Shown here one piece after another: positions 1-5,116 of a DNA stretch of 13,594 nucleotides. The stretch is from Bacteroidota bacterium. Lineage in GTDB: Bacteria > Bacteroidota > Bacteroidia > Flavobacteriales > Weeksellaceae. How positions within the stretch are numbered: position 1 is the first letter of the stretch; every line of letters begins with the position of its first letter. Location of the stretch: positions 1 to 13,594 of the forward strand of contig JAEZDQ010000081.1 in assembly GCA_023433225.1 (NCBI GenBank), read 5' to 3'. Position numbers and translations under genes: made by a program. Under the pieces are notes generated by a model. The model was not told the DNA's origin. It made no database searches and was given only the letters and a program-made list of their open reading frames with translations.

Positions 1-565
1 TTTGTTTGTCTATGGATTTCAGTTTTTCTTTCAACAATGCAATCCGGTCTCGGATAATCCGCCTGTCGGTTTCAATCTCGGTTTCACCCGGACCACGCAT
101 CCCGATTCCTCCGCGTTGGCGTTCCAAATGCGTCCACATCCGGGTTAATCTTGGCAATAGGTATTCGTATTGCGCCAGTTCCACTTGTGTACGGGCATAG
201 GAGGTTTGGGCGCGTTGGGCAAAGATGTCGAGAATCAACTGCGTACGGTCAATGATTTTCTTATCAACCACTTTCTCAATGTTCTTTAACTGCGAAGGCG
301 TCAGTTCATCGTCAAAAATAACGGTATCGACTTCGTATTCATCCACAAAATCTTTGATTTCCTGTAATTTCCCGCTCCCGACAAAGAATTTAGAATCGGG
401 CTTATCCATTTTCTGGGTGAAACGCTGCGCCACTTCAGCTCCGGCAGTATAAGCCAAGAACTGAAGTTCATCCATGTATTCTTCCAGTTTTTCTTCAGGT
501 TGTTCGCGGGTAACAAGTCCGACGAGCACCACTTTTTCGTATTGTGCTTCTTTTTTCTCCAACAT
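1..565 (-). CDS. hflX: GTPase HflX, N-terminal part (cut by window edge)
   Basis: HflX is a ribosome-associated GTPase that binds the 50S subunit and in other bacteria splits stalled or stressed ribosomes. Reading from an ATG at 565, the frame stays open for 188 codons to the left edge. It holds the N-terminal HflX domain and the family signature GGIGMRGPGETEIETDRR (about residues 152-169), followed by the start of the charged helical linker. The P-loop GTPase domain lies beyond the window. The start MLEKKEAQYEKVVLVG fits the usual beginning of flavobacterial HflX. A TAnnTTTG promoter ends only 10 nt before the ATG, so the leader is very short. The preceding TPR regulator gene is on the same strand but is separated by an intrinsic terminator, so hflX is probably transcribed on its own. 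The family assignment is firm; the role is taken from family knowledge. Confidence 0.95.
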   Translation of the reverse strand, partial: MLEKKEAQYEKVVLVGLVTREQPEEKLEEYMDELQFLAYTAGAEVAQRFTQKMDKPDSKFFVGSGKLQEIKDFVDEYEVDTVIFDDELTPSQLKNIEKVVDKKIIDRTQLILDIFAQRAQTSYARTQVELAQYEYLLPRLTRMWTHLERQRGGIGMRGPGETEIETDRRIIRDRIALLKEKLKSIDKQ

Positions 566-575
566 AATTGAACCG

Positions 576-607
576 CAAAATTACTGAAAAATAAAAAGGG
601 CTGCAAA
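576..607 (-). promoter_or_regulatory. hflX promoter, TTTG-N20-TAATTTTG
   Basis: On the minus strand a -33 element TTTG (607-604) and a -7 element TAATTTTG (583-576) are 20 nt apart. This matches the Bacteroidota sigma consensus TTTG / TAnnTTTG. Transcription should start around 568-572, leaving only a few bases before the ATG at 565. The -33 element lies in the loop of the upstream terminator hairpin. Confidence 0.6.
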
Positions 608-620
608 TAAAGCAACCCTC
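589..620 (-). terminator. Intrinsic terminator between the TPR regulator and hflX
   Basis: On the minus strand AGGGTTGC (619-612) pairs with GCAGCCCT (604-597), with one A/C mismatch and a 7-nt loop. It is followed by TTTTTATTTTT. It should end transcripts of the TPR regulator gene whose stop is at 747. The plus strand has no T-tract after the hairpin, so it acts only leftward. Confidence 0.65.
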
Positions 621-706
621 TCAAAGGTTTAGATAGTACTTAAGGTGTGATCTTTTTAAAATCGAGACAAATGAAAACAAAAATCTACCATAAAAAAAAT
701 ATGAAA

Positions 707-726
707 ATACCACATAGATACCACAT
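707..726. repeat. Short direct repeat ATACCACAT x2, period 11
   Basis: ATACCACAT occurs at 707-715 and again at 718-726, separated by AG. It lies just 3' of the TPR regulator stop (747). No coding feature explains it. It may be the edge of a dispersed intergenic repeat or chance in AT-rich DNA. Confidence 0.5.
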
Positions 727-746
727 GCGTGTTTTTCTCAAAAGAT

Positions 747-2219
747 TTAACTTAGTCTTTGCATCCAAATATAGATGTCTTGTCCGAGCGGAATTTCGAG
801 TTTTTTGCGTAACCTGTTTTTTCTGTTTTGGACTGCTTTGAGTGTTACAAAAGTGAATTCGGCAATGTCTTTGGATGAAAAATTTAAAAAAAGCAGTGCG
901 CAAAATTTAATTTCACTTGTTTGTAAATCGGGGTAGGTTTTCATCAACCGCTCACAAAAATCCGGATAAACTTCCTGAAAGCGCGTGAGAAATGCAGGGT
1001 TGTTTGTTTTGGCCAGTTCGACCAATTCTTCCAAACCGTTATTCATCTGTCTTTTCAGCAATTTATTTTCTTTCTCTTTTGTCAGTAACAGTTCCTCTTT
1101 GTTCAAAAATTCAAATTCATTGCGTTGTTTGCTTCTGTAGCCGTACAAACCGATGGAAAATACAATTACGGATATTAAAAATACCAGTCCGATGACCACG
1201 TAATTTCTTTTCCGAGTTTGGCGCGCCTCTATTTCCTGTTTATTAAGCAGATCGTTCACTACATTACCGACCGCATCGAGTTTGGATGAGGTGACGCTGT
1301 CTTTTAAACTGATGAATTTGTCGGAATAATATTTGGCTTGTTCCGGTTCGTTCAAATATTGGTAAATCTTCGAAATACGGCTCAATATATAAGTATAACT
1401 CGCATCATAAAAGTCCAATCCGCTGATGATTTTTTGGGTTTCCAAGTAATATTCCAAAGCCTCTTGGTATTCTTTCTTTTCATAATGCAAATCTCCCATG
1501 GCACGGAAAACATCTTGCCTGAAAGGGTCTTCGTATTTTTTCAGCAAACACAAGGATTTTTGGAAATAATGTTGGGCGGAATCCAAGTTTTTTTTCTCTT
1601 CCAATAACATCAATCCGTGGTCTAAATAAGACAAACTTAATGAAGCATATACTTCTTTTTCATCCATAGATTTGAGCAAGTTGATTTCTTTGTCCAAATA
1701 ATAATGAGCAGAATCCAAATTTTCCAAATCGTAATAAGTAACGTGTAAATTGCCATAAGCCCGTCCCCGTATGATTTTGGAGAAAGGACTGTCGGATAAA
1801 TTTGCCAACCGAATCGTTTGGTGGTATTTTTTGATTGCCTGTGGGTACATATTGAGTACCATATAATTGGTGGCTGTAATTTCGCTGAGCTTCGCCCGAA
1901 AAAGCGGATTTTTTTTGGCAAAACTTTCTTTTTCCGCCTTTTCGATGTATTCAAAAGATTCACGGTGCCGACCCATGTCCCCCAAAGCCCGGGCTATATT
2001 GTAGTTGGCTTCCGCAACAGCTTTGGAGATTTTCATCACTTCCGCTTTGGTTAAAGCCAACTTCGCCAAGTCATGGGACTTTTGGTTTTCGAATTCATCA
2101 AAAGCTTGGGTAGAAGCGTCCAGCAGGCTGTCAATTTCTTGGATAGCATTTTGTGCAAACAAGAAACTTGAACCAAAACCACTCGCAAAAAAATATATTA
2201 TAAACGTAAAAAGACGCAC
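747..2219 (-). CDS. Membrane-anchored TPR protein with C-terminal helix-turn-helix (putative transcriptional regulator)
   Basis: A 490-residue protein starting with GTG at 2219; an in-frame TAG lies 7 codons upstream and no ATG would keep the signal sequence. Order of parts: signal peptide (residues 1-23, ending SFLFAQ), a helical TPR array (about 25-325, with repeated pairs such as ALEYYLETQKI and AQHYFQKSLCLL), one transmembrane helix (340-361), a charged coiled coil (about 365-400), and a C-terminal HTH (about 434-477) around TSEIKFCALLFLNFSSKDIAEF and VTLKAVQNRKNRLRKKL. The HTH resembles the LuxR/sigma region 4-like domain common at the end of TPR regulators in Bacteroidota. The topology puts the TPRs in the periplasm and the HTH in the cytoplasm, so it could pass an envelope signal straight to DNA. 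It is divergent from the DUF2911 gene, a possible target. Family known; signal and target unknown. Confidence 0.85.
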   Translation of the reverse strand: MRLFTFIIYFFASGFGSSFLFAQNAIQEIDSLLDASTQAFDEFENQKSHDLAKLALTKAEVMKISKAVAEANYNIARALGDMGRHRESFEYIEKAEKESFAKKNPLFRAKLSEITATNYMVLNMYPQAIKKYHQTIRLANLSDSPFSKIIRGRAYGNLHVTYYDLENLDSAHYYLDKEINLLKSMDEKEVYASLSLSYLDHGLMLLEEKKNLDSAQHYFQKSLCLLKKYEDPFRQDVFRAMGDLHYEKKEYQEALEYYLETQKIISGLDFYDASYTYILSRISKIYQYLNEPEQAKYYSDKFISLKDSVTSSKLDAVGNVVNDLLNKQEIEARQTRKRNYVVIGLVFLISVIVFSIGLYGYRSKQRNEFEFLNKEELLLTKEKENKLLKRQMNNGLEELVELAKTNNPAFLTRFQEVYPDFCERLMKTYPDLQTSEIKFCALLFLNFSSKDIAEFTFVTLKAVQNRKNRLRKKLEIPLGQDIYIWMQRLS

Positions 2220-2279
2220 TTCTCTGTTAATTAACGGCTAATATAAGAAATGAACCCATCCGTTTTTAAAGAATAGGTT

Positions 2280-2287
2280 TATCTTTA
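2280..2287 (+). promoter_or_regulatory. Possible -7 element TATCTTTA for the DUF2911 gene
   Basis: TATCTTTA differs from TAnnTTTG only in the last base and ends 17 nt before the ATG at 2305. I see no clear -33 TTG/TTTG at the right distance. Divergently, TATATTAG (minus, 2245-2238) is an equally weak match ahead of the GTG at 2219. The 85-bp intergenic region must hold both promoters. Confidence 0.3.
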
Positions 2288-2304
2288 CCTAAAAATAAGT
2301 TTTT

Positions 2305-3153
2305 ATGAAAAAAGTATTATCACTTATCACCGCATTCACATTGCTAATGGTGGGCAATGCCCAAGTAGAAATCCCGCAACCAAGCCCTTTCGGCAAATTC
2401 GAACAAAAAATTGGCTTGACCGATGTAACGGTTGAATATTCAAGGCCTGCTAAAAAGGAAAGGGTTATTTTTGGCGACCTAGTTCCTTATGGTAAAATGT
2501 GGCGTACCGGAGCCAATAAAAACACGGTTATTTCTTTTTCGGATGACGTCGTAGTAGATGGCCAAAAACTGAAGGCCGGGAAGTATGCCCTTTTCACCAC
2601 GCCCGGAAAAGACCAATGGGAAGTCATCTTTTATTCCGAAACCGAAAATTGGGGTTTACCACAGAAATGGGATGATTCAAAAGTTGCAGCCAAAACCACT
2701 GTCAAAGTTCATCAAATGCCGATGGTAATGGAAACTTTCACCCTGCTGATTGATGACCTCACCAATAATTCAGGAACCTTAGGGATTCTTTGGGACAAAG
2801 TGTATGTAGGGGTGAAATTGGAAGTACCTACTGATGAAAAAGTGATGGGTACGATTGGCAAAACCATGCAAAACGACCCGAAATGGGAAGATTATTATGC
2901 AGCAGCGACCTATTATTTCAATGCTGACAAAGACATCAAACAGGCCAAAGAATGGATTGACAAAGCGATGGGTATGAACCCGAAACCCATGTTCTACCAA
3001 CTCCGTCAGCAATCCTTGATTTATGCAAAAGCCGGGGATAAAAAAGGAGCCATCGACCTGGCTAAACAATCCTTAGACGCTTCTCAAAAAGCAGGAAACG
3101 AGGATTATGTAAAAATGAACCAGGAATCTCTAAAAGAATGGGGAAGTAAATAA
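2305..3153 (+). CDS. Secreted DUF2911 protein
   Basis: A 282-residue exported protein. The signal peptide MKKVLSLITAFTLLMVGNAQ is cleaved after about residue 20. A DUF2911 domain follows (about 22-170), recognisable from VTVEYSRPAKKERVIFGDLVPYG, WRTGANKNT, LKAGKYALFT and WGILWD-like segments (here GILWDKVYV). The C-terminal 100 residues are helical and TPR-like (DIKQAKEWIDKAMGMNPKP, then KGAIDLAKQSL). DUF2911 proteins are widespread in Bacteroidota; the biochemical role is not known to me. The ATG at 2305 follows an A/T-rich leader without a Shine-Dalgarno sequence, usual for this phylum. The gene ends in a strong terminator 22 nt after its stop and converges on the symporter gene. Its divergent neighbour is a membrane-anchored HTH regulator, which may control it (inference). 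Confidence 0.9.
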   Translation: MKKVLSLITAFTLLMVGNAQVEIPQPSPFGKFEQKIGLTDVTVEYSRPAKKERVIFGDLVPYGKMWRTGANKNTVISFSDDVVVDGQKLKAGKYALFTTPGKDQWEVIFYSETENWGLPQKWDDSKVAAKTTVKVHQMPMVMETFTLLIDDLTNNSGTLGILWDKVYVGVKLEVPTDEKVMGTIGKTMQNDPKWEDYYAAATYYFNADKDIKQAKEWIDKAMGMNPKPMFYQLRQQSLIYAKAGDKKGAIDLAKQSLDASQKAGNEDYVKMNQESLKEWGSK

Positions 3154-3175
3154 ATCTCAATATTACGGAATATGG

Positions 3176-3202
3176 CGGCCTCTTCGGAGGCCGTTTTATT
3201 TT
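3176..3202 (+). terminator. Strong intrinsic terminator of the DUF2911 gene
   Basis: A perfect 7-bp stem CGGCCTC/GAGGCCG (3176-3182 with 3187-3193) closes a TTCG tetraloop and is followed by TTTTATTTT. The T-tract covers the stop codon (3198-3196) of the convergent symporter gene. On the minus strand the hairpin is followed by GGCCGCCATATT-type sequence with no T-run, so termination of the symporter transcript here would be weaker. Confidence 0.9.
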
Positions 3203-4896
3203 CCTATTTCTTCAATATTCGGGGATTTTTCATTTCCTCCCTTCATCAAATCAATTAAAACAGCTATCAAAATCACCAAAGCGCATCCAAACAAATTCAA
3301 CCATAAATACGGCATCCAGTCAAATTTCCATCCGATAATCACAATGATTTGGGTAATGATTGCCGCAATGAATACCGAATTTCCTCGGACAAAACGGAAG
3401 AAAAACGCCAGCAGGAAAATTCCTAAAACATTTCCATAAAAGATGGAACCGATGATGTTGACCAATTGAATTAAATTGTCAAATAAATTGGCTACACAAG
3501 CAAATAAAATCGCCAGGACACCCCACAAAAGCGTAAACCATTTGGAAGCTTTCAGGTAGTGAATATCTGCTTGGTTGGGCTTGTTTCTTCTGTATAAATC
3601 CATCGTCGTTGTGGTTGCCAGCGCGTTTAATTCGGACGAAGTCGAGGACATGGCGGCACACAACGCCATCGCCAGCAAAAGACCGATGACGCCTTTCGGC
3701 AGATGGTTCAGGATGAAATGAATAAAAACATAATCTTTATCGTTGGTTTCCACTACAGGATTTGCTTGCGAAATAATTTGCCGTGCTTCTTCGCGTAATT
3801 CCTTGTCTTTATTTTCGGAGGAAATAATTGCTTTTTTTAATGTTTCTTTTTCAGATTTCTCGGCAGTTGTATAATTAAAAATCAAATCTTTTTTGGCTTC
3901 GAAATTCTTTGAATTCTCATTTTCCAATTCTGAATATTGCTCAAAATAGGTTGAATTTTCAATGGATTTCTGAGCCACCGGATTAAAATTCAAAGGAGAA
4001 GGATTGAATTGGTAAAACACAAAAACCATCACACCAACCAATAAAATGAAAAACTGCATCGGTACTTTTAAAAATCCGTTCATGATCATTCCCATCTGAC
4101 TTTGTTTAACCGATTTCCCGCTCAGATAGCGCTGAACCTGACTTTGATCCGTTCCGAAATAACTCAGTGAAAGAAAAGTTCCGCCGATGATTCCACTCCA
4201 AATCGTGTATCGGTTATCGAAATCAAATGAAAAATCAAGAATGTCCATTTTACCACTGGCTCCGGCAATTTCCAGGGCATTGGAGAAAGTAATTCCGTCG
4301 GGAAGCGAATAAACCAAAATGACAAAAGCCACCGCCATTCCGCCCATCATAATCGACATTTGTTGCTTTTGAGTAACATTTACCGCTTTGGTCCCTCCAG
4401 AAACAGTATAAATAATGACCAACGCACCGATGATGATATTCAACCAAGTCAAATCCCAACCCAATACCGCAGACAAAATAATGGAAGGCGCAAAAATGGT
4501 AATTCCGGCCGCTAAACCTCTTTGAATTAAGAATAAAGAAGCCGTTAAAGTCCTGGTTTTCAAATCAAAACGGCTTTCCAAAAATTCATAAGCTGTATAA
4601 ACACTTAATTTATGGTACAAAGGAATGAAAACCAAACAGATGATGACCATCGCAATCGGCAATCCGAAGTAAAACTGCACAAATCCCATCCCGTCGTGAA
4701 ATGCTTGTCCGGGCGTGGAAAGAAAAGTAATCGCACTGGCCTGCGTCGCCATTACGGACAATCCCACGGTAAACCAATTTGAATCGTTTCCTTTCAGAAA
4801 ATCCTGCACATTGCTTTGTCCGCGCGTCTTCCAAACACCGTAAACCACAATGAACAACATCGAACCGATCAATATAATCCAGTCAATTCCGTGCAT
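3196..4896 (-). CDS. Sodium:solute symporter (SSS/SLC5 family)
   Basis: A 566-residue polytopic inner-membrane transporter of the SSS family, which couples sodium influx to solute uptake on the LeuT fold. Family marks are the first core helix segment LSVMATQASAITFLSTPGQ (about residues 46-64), the VSGGTKAVNVTQKQQ segment, SYFGTDQSQVQRYLSGKS, and the MSSTSSELNALATTTTMDLYRR region (416-437), whose Ser/Thr residues fall where the family's Na2 site lies. About 90 hydrophilic, lysine/glutamate-rich residues (about 297-387) are inserted between two helices, longer than in the short SSS members. The substrate cannot be read from the sequence. The start ATG shares its A with the TGA of the upstream 47-codon gene (TGATG), which points to translational coupling. 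Further upstream on the same strand is the PIG-L-type deacetylase gene, whose product may generate the substrate (inference). Confidence 0.93.
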   Translation of the reverse strand: MHGIDWIILIGSMLFIVVYGVWKTRGQSNVQDFLKGNDSNWFTVGLSVMATQASAITFLSTPGQAFHDGMGFVQFYFGLPIAMVIICLVFIPLYHKLSVYTAYEFLESRFDLKTRTLTASLFLIQRGLAAGITIFAPSIILSAVLGWDLTWLNIIIGALVIIYTVSGGTKAVNVTQKQQMSIMMGGMAVAFVILVYSLPDGITFSNALEIAGASGKMDILDFSFDFDNRYTIWSGIIGGTFLSLSYFGTDQSQVQRYLSGKSVKQSQMGMIMNGFLKVPMQFFILLVGVMVFVFYQFNPSPLNFNPVAQKSIENSTYFEQYSELENENSKNFEAKKDLIFNYTTAEKSEKETLKKAIISSENKDKELREEARQIISQANPVVETNDKDYVFIHFILNHLPKGVIGLLLAMALCAAMSSTSSELNALATTTTMDLYRRNKPNQADIHYLKASKWFTLLWGVLAILFACVANLFDNLIQLVNIIGSIFYGNVLGIFLLAFFFRFVRGNSVFIAAIITQIIVIIGWKFDWMPYLWLNLFGCALVILIAVLIDLMKGGNEKSPNIEEIGK

Positions 4897-5039
4897 CAGC
4901 TAAAAATTTTCATCAGAATGTAAAACACGAGAATGTATCCGGCATTGGCGAGCAAAACCCAGGTGTAGGACTCACGCCAAGCCCCTCCCAAGCTCCCCAA
5001 AGGGGAGGCTTTTTGATCTTTATTTTTTTTGTTGTTCAT
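4896..5039 (-). CDS. 47-residue one-helix membrane peptide, probable symporter partner
   Basis: A small gene of 47 codons plus stop, ATG at 5039 with an in-frame TAA immediately before it. The N-terminus is charged (MNNKKNKDQK). A Gly-rich stretch follows (residues 12-20, SPLGSLGGA), then WRESYTW and one hydrophobic helix (about 27-43, WVLLANAGYILVFYILM), ending KIFS. The stop TGA overlaps the symporter ATG by one base. Small membrane proteins directly ahead of SSS transporters are known (the DUF4212-type small subunits have two helices); this one is shorter with one helix, so the comparison is by analogy. The stretch coding for residues 9-21 is a palindromic, GC-rich element unlike the rest of the gene. 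Probable role: small subunit or assembly factor of the symporter. The coding status is well supported by the overlap and the hydrophobic pattern; the function is inference. Confidence 0.75.
   Translation of the reverse strand: MNNKKNKDQKASPLGSLGGAWRESYTWVLLANAGYILVFYILMKIFS
4979..5014. repeat. REP-like palindromic repeat inside the micropeptide gene
   Basis: A GC-rich unit begins AAGCCCCTCCCAAG and continues into CTCCCCAAAGGGGAG (4993-5007), a perfect 6-bp stem with a 3-nt loop. AAGCC at the left and GGCTT at the right add an imperfect outer pairing. From memory, very similar CCTCCCCAAAGGGGAGG units are dispersed through many Bacteroidota genomes. It stands out from the AT-rich surroundings. 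It lies within codons 9-21 of the small gene and keeps its frame open. Confidence 0.6.
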
Positions 5040-5062
5040 TTAATTTAAGTTTTATTTTAGAA

Positions 5063-5110
5063 AACCTTGTCAAGGTTATTTTCATTGTGAAGATTAACCT
5101 TGACAAGGTT
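5063..5110. repeat. Nested inverted repeat AACCTTGTCAAGGTT / AACCTTGACAAGGTT
   Basis: Two 16-nt arms (5063-5078 and 5095-5110) are perfect reverse complements, separated by 16 nt. Each arm is itself a 7-bp palindrome around one central base (AACCTTG-N-CAAGGTT). The unit can therefore fold as one long hairpin or two small ones. It begins 6 nt after the deacetylase stop (5117) and ends 23 nt before the micropeptide ATG. On the minus strand it is followed by TTTTCTAAAATAAAA. It may be a dispersed repeat, an mRNA-stabilising hairpin or a partial terminator. Confidence 0.75.
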
Positions 5111-5116
5111 CGTTAA

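Noticed and set aside
301..624. A 107-codon minus-strand frame over the start of hflX
   Set aside because: It is out of frame with hflX, which has clear family motifs across the same DNA.
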